Source: Sphingobium sp.
GTDB lineage: Bacteria; Pseudomonadota; Alphaproteobacteria; Sphingomonadales; Sphingomonadaceae
Direction of reading: 5' to 3'
NCBI GenBank assembly: GCA_022652485.1
Contig: JALCRK010000015.1
Location: 1-62,328, forward strand
Length of the DNA: 62,328 nucleotides
The notes below the pieces were generated by a model. It saw only the letters and a list, made by a program, of their open reading frames with translations. It was not told where the DNA came from and did not search any database. Within the stretch, counting starts at the first letter, position 1. Every line of letters starts with the position of its first letter. This document shows positions 1 to 8,032 of this stretch, piece after piece. A program made the translations under genes and the position numbers.

Positions 1-126
1 GACTTCCGCCTCATCCCAGGCATGACACTCACAGGCGATATCCTCGTCGGTAAACGCACCATCCTCTCATACCTCCTCACCGGCGCTCAACGCGCCTCCG
101 CCGAAGCCATGCGAGAACCTCAATGA
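1..126 (+). CDS. HlyD-family type I secretion membrane fusion protein, C-terminal end only
   Basis: The frame is open from the first base and encodes 41 residues before TGA at 124-126. It contains LIPGMTLTGDILVGKRT and then SYLLTGAQRASAEAMREP, the usual last beta-strand and C-terminal helix of HlyD/PrtE-type periplasmic adaptors. In that family the protein links an inner-membrane ABC exporter to TolC in type I secretion. The rest of the gene, and probably its ABC transporter, lie upstream of the window. The stop overlaps the next start as ATGA, so the downstream genes are probably in the same operon. The family call rests on a short tail only. Confidence 0.75.
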   Translation, partial: DFRLIPGMTLTGDILVGKRTILSYLLTGAQRASAEAMREPQ

Positions 127-2114
127 TAAAGAACCTCACCAAATGGATGCAGGGCAAAGGCCGCCCCGCGCCGCTGCCCACGCCCGCCGATCTCGATGCG
201 GCGTTCGCGCGCCAGGATTTCGCGGCGGCGATCGCGCTGACCCGCCAGCTCGCGGACGAGGGCAACGCGGCGGCGCTGTATCGTCTCGGCGAGGTGTTCG
301 AGCATGGGCTGGGGGTGTTGCAGGACTTCGGTCAGGCGCTCGAATGGTATGAGAAGGCCGCCGAGGCGGGCTTCGAGAACGCATGGGCCAAGCTCGGCGA
401 CTTCTATCTCGCAGGCCGTGGCACGCGCTCCGGCGAGGGGGCGGACGCGGACAAGGCGGGCGCGCACCGCCTGCTCGACATGCTCTCCGTCCAGCCCGAC
501 CACGCCAAGGCGCTGCACTGGAACCGCAAGGCGGCGCAGGCGGGACAAGCGGCGGCGCAGGCGCACCTCGCCCTCCAATATATATACGGCCTCGGGATCG
601 AGGCGGACCGGGACGAGGCGGAGCGCCTGTTCCTCAGCGCGGCGGAACAGGGCAGCGTCCTTGCCCAGCGCTGCCTCGGGATGCTGTATGCGGGCGGCGA
701 GGACAAGGCCGCGCAATATGACCTCGCCGAGCGCTGGTTCCGCGCGGCGAGCGAAGGCGGCGACGCGGCGGCCTGCATGGCACTGGCGATGCTCATCATC
801 AACGGCCATGCGGGCAGCGGCACCGACGAGGACGCCTACCACCTGCTCGGCAAGGCCGCCGACGAGGGCAATGTGGAGGCGATGCTCTACCTCGGCAGCC
901 TCTATCGGGACGGCAGGGGCACCGCGCAGGATCTCAGCGTGGCGGAAACCTGGTTCCGGCGGGCGTCGGTGCGGGGGAACCGCAATGCGACGCTGTCCCT
1001 CGGCTTCCTGCTGACCGAGATGATCGAACCGCGCGACTATGTTTCCGGCGCGAGCATTTTCCGCGAGGCCGCCGAGCAGGGCGACCCCGTGGGCCAGTAT
1101 GTTCTGGGCAAGCTCTATCTCGCCGGGCTCGGCGTGCCCCAGGACGACGAGAAGGCCTATGGCTGGCTGGCGCAGGCGGCGGAGCAGGAGCTGATGCAGG
1201 CGATCGAGACGCTGGCGGCGCTCACCGCGGGCGGACGCGGGGTGGAGGCGAACACCAGCGCGGCGATAAGGCTGTTCGAGCGCGCCGCCGAGGCGGGCAG
1301 CATCGATGCACCCTATCACAAGGCGATGCTGATGATGGGGCAGACACAGCCCGGCGCGGCGGATGATGCCGCCATCATCGCGCTCCTCAAGGAATCCGCC
1401 TCGCGCGGCAGCGCGGCGGCCTGCATCCAGCTCGGCGTGCTGTGCGCGAGCGGGGAAAGGCTGGCGCAGGATTACGACAAGGCAGCGCGCTTTTACGCCA
1501 GCGCGGCGAAGCTCGGCTCGGTGGACGGACTGTTCAATCTCGCCTTTCTGCGCCTGCAGGGGCTGGATCCCAATCCCGCCGACGCGCGCGGCGGCATTGC
1601 GCTGCTGGAGGAGGCGGCAGCGCAGGGGCATGGGCCAGCGCTGTGGGCGCTGCACAATATCTATCGCGAGGGACGCTACACCGCCGCCGATCCCATGAAG
1701 GCGGACTTCTGGCTGGCGGAAGCCGCGCGGCAGGGCAGCGCCGCCGCCGCGACGCGCCTTGCCGAACGTCTGGACGAGGGCGGGCAAGGCGCCCTCCCGG
1801 CGGATGTCACGACGGCGGACGTGCTCGCCTGGCTGGAACAGGCCGCCCTGCGCGGCGACACCGGAGCGCAGGTCCGCATGGGGCTGTTATATGCCGGGGG
1901 CCGATATGTGCCGCAGGATGACGAGACCGCATTCCGCTGGATGCACGGAGCGGCCGAGGCCGGGCATGTGTTCGCGCAGGCGTGGATGGGGGATGTGCTG
2001 TTCCGGGGTCAGGGCGTGATCCGGGACGAGGCGCTGGCGATGCAATGGTATGCGCATGCCGCCGCCCAAGGGCATGAGGGCGCGCGCGCCGCATTGGGGA
2101 GCACGGCACAGTGA
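123..2114 (+). CDS. Sel1-repeat (TPR-like) protein
   Basis: 663 residues made almost wholly of roughly 36-residue Sel1-like repeats with the A-x-x-G-x-x-x-A-x-x-x-L-G pattern (for example YRLGEVFEHGLGV, LGSLYRDGRGT, MGLLYAGGRYVPQDDETA). Such alpha-solenoids are protein-interaction scaffolds. No signal peptide, membrane segment or enzymatic domain is visible, so it is probably cytoplasmic. The start overlaps the stop of the HlyD gene (ATGA), and its own stop overlaps the GTG of the GT2 gene (GTGA), so it is translationally coupled in a secretion/glycosylation operon. A role in assembling or recruiting the glycosyltransferases, or the secreted substrate, is inference from position. Confidence 0.85.
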   Translation: MIKNLTKWMQGKGRPAPLPTPADLDAAFARQDFAAAIALTRQLADEGNAAALYRLGEVFEHGLGVLQDFGQALEWYEKAAEAGFENAWAKLGDFYLAGRGTRSGEGADADKAGAHRLLDMLSVQPDHAKALHWNRKAAQAGQAAAQAHLALQYIYGLGIEADRDEAERLFLSAAEQGSVLAQRCLGMLYAGGEDKAAQYDLAERWFRAASEGGDAAACMALAMLIINGHAGSGTDEDAYHLLGKAADEGNVEAMLYLGSLYRDGRGTAQDLSVAETWFRRASVRGNRNATLSLGFLLTEMIEPRDYVSGASIFREAAEQGDPVGQYVLGKLYLAGLGVPQDDEKAYGWLAQAAEQELMQAIETLAALTAGGRGVEANTSAAIRLFERAAEAGSIDAPYHKAMLMMGQTQPGAADDAAIIALLKESASRGSAAACIQLGVLCASGERLAQDYDKAARFYASAAKLGSVDGLFNLAFLRLQGLDPNPADARGGIALLEEAAAQGHGPALWALHNIYREGRYTAADPMKADFWLAEAARQGSAAAATRLAERLDEGGQGALPADVTTADVLAWLEQAALRGDTGAQVRMGLLYAGGRYVPQDDETAFRWMHGAAEAGHVFAQAWMGDVLFRGQGVIRDEALAMQWYAHAAAQGHEGARAALGSTAQ

Positions 2115-3613
2115 ATATGATGACCGAAGTGCTGAAGGAATTCAGCTTCGATGAATATATCGCGACGAATTCGGATCTTGCGGAGCATTTCACCGACCGT
2201 GACAAGGAAGAGATATTCAACCACTTCCAGGAATTCGGCAGTGCGGAGCGCCGCGGCATCCACCTCAATGACTATCTCTACATCGATGCCGTGCTCTGCT
2301 CCGACAAGGGCGATTTCTTCATCACCGGCTGGGCCGACCGCCGCATCTTTCCCACCATCGAGATTTCGGTTCAGGTCGGCTATGTCAAATACCGCTTCGC
2401 CGATGCGCGCCCCTGCTGGTACGACCGCGCCGATGTGAACGCGGTGCTCGGCGATCATGACCAGCCGTCCGGCTTCATCGCGCTGGTCCGGGTGGACGAC
2501 CCCCAGCATTTTCTCGTCCATTCGGCGCTGTCCGTCTTCATCAACGGCGTCCCGCTGCACCGGCAGAACGTCGCGCGCTGGCTTTCGTCGGAGCGGTTCC
2601 TGCAGGAGGCGCTGGGCGCGTGTGCAATCCTTGCCGACCGGCCGATCGGCGAGACGCTGGCATCGGGCAAGATCCTGCACCGCCAGTTCTTGCCGCTCTG
2701 GCAGCGCGTGCAGCAGGGCATGAAGTTCGCGAAGGTGCTCGCGGTGGACAGCGAGCGCAAGGTGCGCAGCAGCATCGTCATCACCATCTACCGCAAGGCG
2801 GACATGCTGCTGGTGCAGCTTTCCGAGCTGGCCGAGTTTCTGGAGCGTGCCGCCGTGGAGGTCATCGTCGTGCTGAACGATGTCGCCAACGCGGCAGCGC
2901 TGGCCGAGGAGGTGATGGCCTTCTGCCAGATCCATCCGATCGCGATCTCGATCTATAACTGCACCGGCAATTCGGGCTTCTCGGCCGGCAATAATTTCGG
3001 CGCCAGCGTGGCGCGCGGCGACGTGCTGGTGTTCATGAACCCGGACGTGTTCCCGCCGCTCGAAAATGCGGAAGGATCACTGGGCTATCTCTTGAGCGAT
3101 CCGGGCGACGGCCTGCATGGCGCGATGCTCTATTATGGCGACGGTCTTCTGATGCACTCCGGCATGTACGTGGTGCAGGATCTGGTGTTCGACGCGAAGG
3201 GCGCTACCGACCTTGCTCTTCGCGTCGAACATTTCGGCAAGGGGCTGACGCTCGATATCGATGCCGACAAGCAGGCGCTCGGCCGCGCCATCGCCACCAT
3301 CCCCCAGCAGATCTGCATCCCGAGCGCCGCGCTGTGGAAGATCCGCAAGAAGCAGTTCGCCAAGATGGGCGGTCTCTCCACCGATTATATCTATGCCTAT
3401 TATGAGGACGCGGCGCTGGGGCTGGATGCCCTGGCGGAAGGCGTGCGGGTCACGATCGATACCAGCGCGCGCTGGATTCACATGGAGGGCGTCGGGAAAT
3501 CGATGCCGCCCCATGTGCGCAGCTTCATGTGGCTCAACCGTGCCCGCTTCTCCGCGCAATATGCGGGTACGCCGCATGTCGTCGATACTCTGATGGATCA
3601 GTCGCTGCTATGA
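2111..3613 (+). CDS. Family 2-like glycosyltransferase
   Basis: 500 residues with a GTG start overlapping the previous stop by four bases. From about residue 215 there is a GT-A fold: SSIVITIYRKADML, then VEVIVVLNDVAN, then NSGFSAGNNFGASVARGD followed by MNPDVFP. This matches GT2 enzymes of the rhamnosyltransferase-like type, with the metal/nucleotide-binding Asp in NPDV. The first 200 or so residues are an extra N-terminal domain that I do not recognise. The donor and acceptor cannot be read from sequence. The location between a type I secretion adaptor, a GT4 and a sulfotransferase suggests modification of an exported protein or polysaccharide. Confidence 0.82.
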   Translation: MNMMTEVLKEFSFDEYIATNSDLAEHFTDRDKEEIFNHFQEFGSAERRGIHLNDYLYIDAVLCSDKGDFFITGWADRRIFPTIEISVQVGYVKYRFADARPCWYDRADVNAVLGDHDQPSGFIALVRVDDPQHFLVHSALSVFINGVPLHRQNVARWLSSERFLQEALGACAILADRPIGETLASGKILHRQFLPLWQRVQQGMKFAKVLAVDSERKVRSSIVITIYRKADMLLVQLSELAEFLERAAVEVIVVLNDVANAAALAEEVMAFCQIHPIAISIYNCTGNSGFSAGNNFGASVARGDVLVFMNPDVFPPLENAEGSLGYLLSDPGDGLHGAMLYYGDGLLMHSGMYVVQDLVFDAKGATDLALRVEHFGKGLTLDIDADKQALGRAIATIPQQICIPSAALWKIRKKQFAKMGGLSTDYIYAYYEDAALGLDALAEGVRVTIDTSARWIHMEGVGKSMPPHVRSFMWLNRARFSAQYAGTPHVVDTLMDQSLL

Positions 3614-4920
3614 CTTCGCCTTCCAAGCTCAAATATCTCACTGTCGCGCTCTATCACCCCCGCGTGATGAAGGGCGGCGCGCAATATGTCGCGAAGGATC
3701 TGCACGACATGGCGGATGCGGGCGACGACTTCGAAGCCGTGCTGCTCGCCGGCATCGACGGGCGGATGTTCCCGCAATATGTGAAGGTCGGCTCGGTCAT
3801 CACCGCGCTGCCGGAGACGCAGAACGAGTATATCCTCGGCGGCTTCAAGTTCGACGATTTCTACCATGTCGTCCACGATCCGCGCCGCAACAAGATGCTC
3901 GCCCGCTTTCTGGAGGACCACCGGCCGGACGTGATCCATATCCACCACTCGCTGTGGGTCGGGCTGGAGTTCATCGAGCTGTGCCGCAAGGTGCTGCCCG
4001 ATGTGAAGATCATCTACACTCTGCATGAATATCTCGCCATGTGCTACTCGCAGGGCCAGCTGTTCCGCTATCACGAGCGCGCCATCTGCCATCAGGCCGC
4101 GCCCGACCAGTGCGTCAAATGCTTCCCCGGCCGCTCGGTCGAGGAGTTCATGCTGCGCAAGCGCTTTTTCCAGCGCGCGTTCGAGAAGGTCGATCATTTC
4201 ATCTCGCCGTCCGCCTACCTCGCGGAGCGGTTCATCGAGTGGGGCATCCCGCGCGCCAAGATGTCCGTCATTCCGAACGGCCATCGCACCAGCCGCCCGG
4301 CGGGCTGGACGCCCGCGCACAGCGAGGATCTCAACATCTTCGGCTATTTCGGCCAGTTCGTGGACGCGAAGGGCATAGACGTGCTGTTGCAGGCCGCGCG
4401 CACCGCGGCGGAAGCGACGGACAAGCCGGTCGAGGTCAAGATCTTCGGCGGCAACAAGAGCCATGCCAGCCCGGATTATCTCGCCCGGATCGACAAGGCG
4501 CTCGCGGACGCGCCCGCGAACCTGCGCGTCAGTGAAATGGGCGCCTATTCGCGCGAAAACGTGTTCGATCTCATGAACAGCGTCGATTGGGTGGTGGTGC
4601 CGTCCGTCTGGCCCGAAACCTTCGGCCTCGTGGTATCGGAAGCCTGGGAAGCCCGCCGTCCGATCCTCGCCTCGCGCGCGGGCGGCCTTATCGAGCGGAT
4701 CGAGGATCGGAAAAACGGCTTGAGCTTCGCGCCCGGCAGCGTCTCCGGCCTCGCCCAGCTGATGACCGAATGCATCGGCAACGCGCCCTTGTGGGACACG
4801 ATATCGGCGCAGGTCGAAGACGAGATTTCGCTCGATCTGGCATGGTCGCGCCATGCCGAGCTTGCAAAATCGCTCATGATGTCGGCACACGCGCACCCTC
4901 AGATCGCGCTGGCCGGATAG
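3610..4920 (+). CDS. Family 4 glycosyltransferase
   Basis: 436 residues starting at the ATG that overlaps the GT2 stop (ATGA at 3610-3613); a longer in-frame start at 3529 would lie deep inside the preceding gene and is less likely. GT-B fold: N-terminal KGGAQYVAKDLHDM, HIHHSLWVGLEF, TLHEYLAMC; C-terminal FGYFGQFVDAKGIDVLL; and the donor-binding E-x7-E motif in PETFGLVVSEAWEA. Two CxxC-like pairs (CHQAAPDQCVKC) sit in the central region, as in some GT4 proteins that bind metal. It probably adds a second sugar to the substrate used by the GT2 enzyme. Confidence 0.87.
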   Translation: MTSPSKLKYLTVALYHPRVMKGGAQYVAKDLHDMADAGDDFEAVLLAGIDGRMFPQYVKVGSVITALPETQNEYILGGFKFDDFYHVVHDPRRNKMLARFLEDHRPDVIHIHHSLWVGLEFIELCRKVLPDVKIIYTLHEYLAMCYSQGQLFRYHERAICHQAAPDQCVKCFPGRSVEEFMLRKRFFQRAFEKVDHFISPSAYLAERFIEWGIPRAKMSVIPNGHRTSRPAGWTPAHSEDLNIFGYFGQFVDAKGIDVLLQAARTAAEATDKPVEVKIFGGNKSHASPDYLARIDKALADAPANLRVSEMGAYSRENVFDLMNSVDWVVVPSVWPETFGLVVSEAWEARRPILASRAGGLIERIEDRKNGLSFAPGSVSGLAQLMTECIGNAPLWDTISAQVEDEISLDLAWSRHAELAKSLMMSAHAHPQIALAG

Positions 4921-4934
4921 GAAAGGCTGCCCGA

Positions 4935-5711
4935 ATGACGACAATCCTCTATATATTGGGCTCGACCCGCTCCGGCACCTCGGCTCTGCGCAATGCGATC
5001 GCGGGCACCCGCTACAAGGGCTATGGCGAGGGGCATCTGGTGCCGATCCTCTCGGAGATCATCGCCTCAGTGCGCAGGAACGGGCAATCCGGTCTGGGCG
5101 CCAATGTGCCGGGCAACGGCCTGTCCGGCCTCCGGGCGGACGAAATGATCCGCGCGCTGGTCGCGGGCTATGAGAGCTATCTCGCCGCCCAGCTAAAGGC
5201 GACGCACATCGTCGACAAGACCCCGACCATCGCGCCGATCCTCGCCGCGCCCGATCTCGCCCGCTATCACAGCAATGCCAAATTCATCCATTGCTCCCGC
5301 CGTCATCTCGACAACATCCAGTCCAAGGCGAAGAAATTCCCCGATCAGACGCTGGAGATTCACGCCCAGGAATGGACGGATTGCCATAAGGCGTGGTTCG
5401 CTGCCCGGCAGGAGCTCGAAAACCAGGGGCAGGATTTTCTGGAGATCAACTTTCACGACATGGCGGCGGACCCGGCGGGCGTCGCCACCAAAATCGGGGA
5501 GTATCTGGGACTTGAGGCCGAGGAAATCGCAGGGGTGGAGAGCTATCTCCAGTCCCAGCGCCCGCAGGCGAACGAAGATCGGGATCTCCTGAAATTCCTG
5601 AAGCTCAGCGAACTGCCGTGGAGCGACACCGACAAGCACCGTTTCATCGAGATCACCTCGCAGGTCAGCCAGACTCTCGGATATGGCCTGGAGCAATATT
5701 TCGAGCGATAG
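4935..5711 (+). CDS. Sulfotransferase family protein
   Basis: 258 residues. I place the start at the ATG at 4935, 14 bases after the GT4 stop and preceded by GAAAGG, because the protein then opens directly with the PAPS 5'-phosphosulfate-binding loop (LYILGSTRSGTSALRNAI). The 3'-phosphate-binding region is the stretch KFIHCSRRHLDNIQSKAKKF. This is the Sulfotransfer_3-like family, which transfers sulfate from PAPS to sugar or protein hydroxyls. As the last gene of the secretion/glycosyltransferase operon it would sulfate the glycan made by the two upstream enzymes. The acceptor is inferred from context only. Confidence 0.82.
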   Translation: MTTILYILGSTRSGTSALRNAIAGTRYKGYGEGHLVPILSEIIASVRRNGQSGLGANVPGNGLSGLRADEMIRALVAGYESYLAAQLKATHIVDKTPTIAPILAAPDLARYHSNAKFIHCSRRHLDNIQSKAKKFPDQTLEIHAQEWTDCHKAWFAARQELENQGQDFLEINFHDMAADPAGVATKIGEYLGLEAEEIAGVESYLQSQRPQANEDRDLLKFLKLSELPWSDTDKHRFIEITSQVSQTLGYGLEQYFER

Positions 5712-5781
5712 GCGTCACGCCCCAGCCTGCGAGCGGCCGCATCCCGGAACGCCGGGCCGCCCCGGCGACAATGAAACCAGA

Positions 5782-5882
5782 GCATCGTGCGCAAAAGTGG
5801 GAACCGGTTTTGCGCAAGAAACGATGCGACACCAAAAATATAGCGCGCGCGCCCTGCGTCAGATTTAACGCAGCGCGCTCTA
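5782..5882. repeat. Alphaproteobacterial interspersed palindromic repeat (two stem-loops)
   Basis: The first palindrome (5782-5827) pairs GCATCGT and GCGCAAAA with TTTTGCGC and ACGATGC around a GGGAACCGG centre. The second (about 5845-5880) pairs CTGCGT (5854-5859) with ACGCAG (5868-5873), flanked by GCGCGC runs. The composition and order match an interspersed repeat that is very common between genes of rhizobia and sphingomonads. It lies between two convergent genes and may also act as a bidirectional terminator. Its outer edge (CTCTAG) contains the stop codon of the aminotransferase gene. Confidence 0.7.
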
Positions 5883-7100
5883 GCCCCGGACAGCCGCAAG
5901 CGCGGCGGCGAACGGCGCGAGGTTGCCGGGCACCAGCCCCGCAATGTTGATGCGGCCGGACCCCGCCATATAGACGGCATGGTCCTCGCGCAGCGCCCTC
6001 ACCTTCTCCGGGGTCAGGTTGAGGGTCGAGAACATGCCCTTCTGCGCGGCGATGAACGCCAGTGCGGGGTCGAGCGCCGCCAGCCCCGTGCGCATCGCGT
6101 TGATCCGCAGGCGCATGTCTTCCAGCTCGGCGCGCCATTGGCGGGTCAGCTCATCGCTTTCCAGAACGATGCGGACGGCGGCCGCGCCGTGATCCGGCGG
6201 CATCGACCAGTTGGCGCGCGCCAGAGCCAGCAGATTCGACTGCACGATGCCCGCCGTCTCGGCGGAAGCACTCACCACGAACAGCGCGCCGACGCGCTCG
6301 CGATAGAGGCCGAAATTCTTGTCGCAGCTATAGGCGACCAGAAGGTCCGGACAATGGCGCGCGACGATGCGCACACCGGCGGCGTCCTGCTCCAACCCGT
6401 CGCCGAGACCTTGATAGGCGAGATCGATGAACGGCAGCAGCCCGCGCTCCGCCATGATCTCCGCCAGGCGCGTCCACTGCTGCGGCGAGAAATCCACCCC
6501 GGTCGGGTTGTGGCAACAGCCATGCAGCAGAATGATATCCCCCGCAGGGGCAGCATTAAGCGCGGCTTCCATCTCGGCGAAGCAGGACGCCTGGGTCGCA
6601 AGGTCCATATGCCGATAGCGGGCGATGGGCACATGAGCGGCGGCGAAAATGGGCGCATGATTGGGCCAGGTCGGTTCGCCAAGATGCACCGTCGCGGCGG
6701 GCAGAGCCTTCGCGACCAGCTCCGCGCCCAGACGCAGCGCACCAGTGCCACCCGGCGTCTGCACACCGCAGAGCCGTGCGGTGTCGTGCCCCTCGCCGAA
6801 GATCAGCGGGGTCAGCGCTTTGAAAAAGCCGATGTCCCCTTCCGGGCCGACATAGGACTTGGTCGCCTGATGTGCCAGCAGGTGCGCTTCCGCCGCCTTG
6901 ACCGCCGCGAAAACGGGCGTCTCGCCCGCCTCGTTTTTGTACACACCGACGCCAAGGTCGATCTTGTGCGCGCGCGGGTCCGCCGCATACATGCCGATCA
7001 GCGCCAGCAGCGCATCGGCAGGCTGCGCTGGCAGGCCGCCGAAATGGGACCGGGTGATCCGGGCGGCTTGCCCGGCTTCCGACTCCGCCATCATGGTCAT
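5880..7100 (-). CDS. Aromatic amino acid / aspartate aminotransferase (class I)
   Basis: 406 residues from the ATG at 7100, which has GAGG nine bases upstream; the TTG at 7124 would extend it by eight residues but has no better support. It is a fold-type I PLP enzyme: GVYKNEAGETPVF, SYVGPEGD, GTGALRLGAE, HGCCHNPTGVD, and the Schiff-base lysine in SCDKNFGLYRERVG. The SCxKN-GLY-ER-G pattern is typical of TyrB/AspC enzymes that exchange amino groups between aromatic amino acids or aspartate and 2-oxoglutarate. It is monocistronic as far as can be seen, separated by 151 bp from the SDR gene. The TAG stop is supplied by the adjoining repeat. Confidence 0.9.
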   Translation of the reverse strand: MTMMAESEAGQAARITRSHFGGLPAQPADALLALIGMYAADPRAHKIDLGVGVYKNEAGETPVFAAVKAAEAHLLAHQATKSYVGPEGDIGFFKALTPLIFGEGHDTARLCGVQTPGGTGALRLGAELVAKALPAATVHLGEPTWPNHAPIFAAAHVPIARYRHMDLATQASCFAEMEAALNAAPAGDIILLHGCCHNPTGVDFSPQQWTRLAEIMAERGLLPFIDLAYQGLGDGLEQDAAGVRIVARHCPDLLVAYSCDKNFGLYRERVGALFVVSASAETAGIVQSNLLALARANWSMPPDHGAAAVRIVLESDELTRQWRAELEDMRLRINAMRTGLAALDPALAFIAAQKGMFSTLNLTPEKVRALREDHAVYMAGSGRINIAGLVPGNLAPFAAALAAVRG

Positions 7101-7251
7101 GGGATATCGCCTCGTCCGTTCCAATCGTGGCCCAATAGCCCGGACAAAGCGAAATGTCTCTTCAATGTCACCCGTTTTCGCGAGAATTATGATATGAAAA
7201 TTTCAGCAAACCCGCTTTTTTTGCGATATCGAGCGCATGGCGCCGAACGCC

Positions 7252-8013
7252 CTATTTCGGCGCCATGCGGATCGCGCCATCGAGGCGAATCGTCTCGCCG
7301 TTGAGCATCGGGTTGCGAACAATGCTCTCGACGAGCTGCGCATATTCCTCCGGCTTGCCGAGACGGCTGGGGTGCGGCACCTGTTTGCCAAGGCTGTCCT
7401 GCGCCGCCTGCGGCAATCCGGCAAGCATCGGCGTCCAGAAAATCCCCGGCGCGATGGTCACGACGCGGATCAGATGCTGCGCAAGGTCGCGTGCCACGGG
7501 TAGCGTCATTCCAGCCACGCCCGCCTTGGACGAGGCATAAGCCGCCTGCCCGATCTGCCCGTCAAACGCGGCTACGCTCGCGGTGTTGACGATCACGCCG
7601 CGCTCCTCGCCGACCGGCTCCGCCGCCGCCAGCCGCGCCGCGAACTTGGAGAGGACATTGAACGTGCCGATCAGGTTGACCTCGATCGTCCGGCGATAGA
7701 CATCGAGCGCATGGGGCACATTCTCGCGCCCCACGGTCTTCACGGCGGGGGCGATACCCGCGCAGTTGACGAGGATACGCGCTACGCCATGCTGCATCTC
7801 GGCGGCGTCGAGCGAGGCGGTCACATCCGCATCGTCCGCCACGTTGGTCTGGCGGAACAGACCGCCGATCTCTGCCGCTGCGGCCTCGCCCGCCTCCGCG
7901 TTCATGTCGAAGATCGTCACCTTAGCGCCATTCTGGCTAAGCATCTTTGCCGTCGCGTTGCCGAGGCCCGAAGCGCCGCCGGTAACAATCGCGGCTATAC
8001 CCTTGATATCCAT
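7252..8013 (-). CDS. SDR-family 3-hydroxyacyl-CoA dehydrogenase (HSD10-like)
   Basis: 253 residues. I choose the ATG at 8013 because AAGGGA lies just upstream and the protein opens with the usual MDIKGIAAIVTGGASGLG. Rossmann motif TGGASGLG, NCAGIAP, catalytic Ser in NTASVAAFDGQIGQAAY and Tyr-x-x-x-Lys in YASSKAG. The DGQIGQAAY signature is characteristic of type-2 (HSD10) 3-hydroxyacyl-CoA dehydrogenases, which oxidise short-chain or 2-methyl-3-hydroxyacyl-CoA with NAD. It follows the thiolase gene by 19 bases in the same operon, giving two consecutive steps of short or branched-chain acyl-CoA oxidation (for example isoleucine breakdown). Confidence 0.87.
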   Translation of the reverse strand: MDIKGIAAIVTGGASGLGNATAKMLSQNGAKVTIFDMNAEAGEAAAAEIGGLFRQTNVADDADVTASLDAAEMQHGVARILVNCAGIAPAVKTVGRENVPHALDVYRRTIEVNLIGTFNVLSKFAARLAAAEPVGEERGVIVNTASVAAFDGQIGQAAYASSKAGVAGMTLPVARDLAQHLIRVVTIAPGIFWTPMLAGLPQAAQDSLGKQVPHPSRLGKPEEYAQLVESIVRNPMLNGETIRLDGAIRMAPK

Positions 8014-8032
8014 GAGCGTCCCTTTTCTCGTC

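Noticed and set aside
120..1787. Long minus-strand reading frame opposite the Sel1 gene
   Set aside because: It is a high-GC antisense frame; the plus strand encodes clear Sel1 repeats and the minus product has no domain.
7239..7264. Terminator at the SDR stop (GGCGCCGAA/TTCGGCGCC)
   Set aside because: The stem overlaps the stop codon and has no T-run in the direction of transcription.
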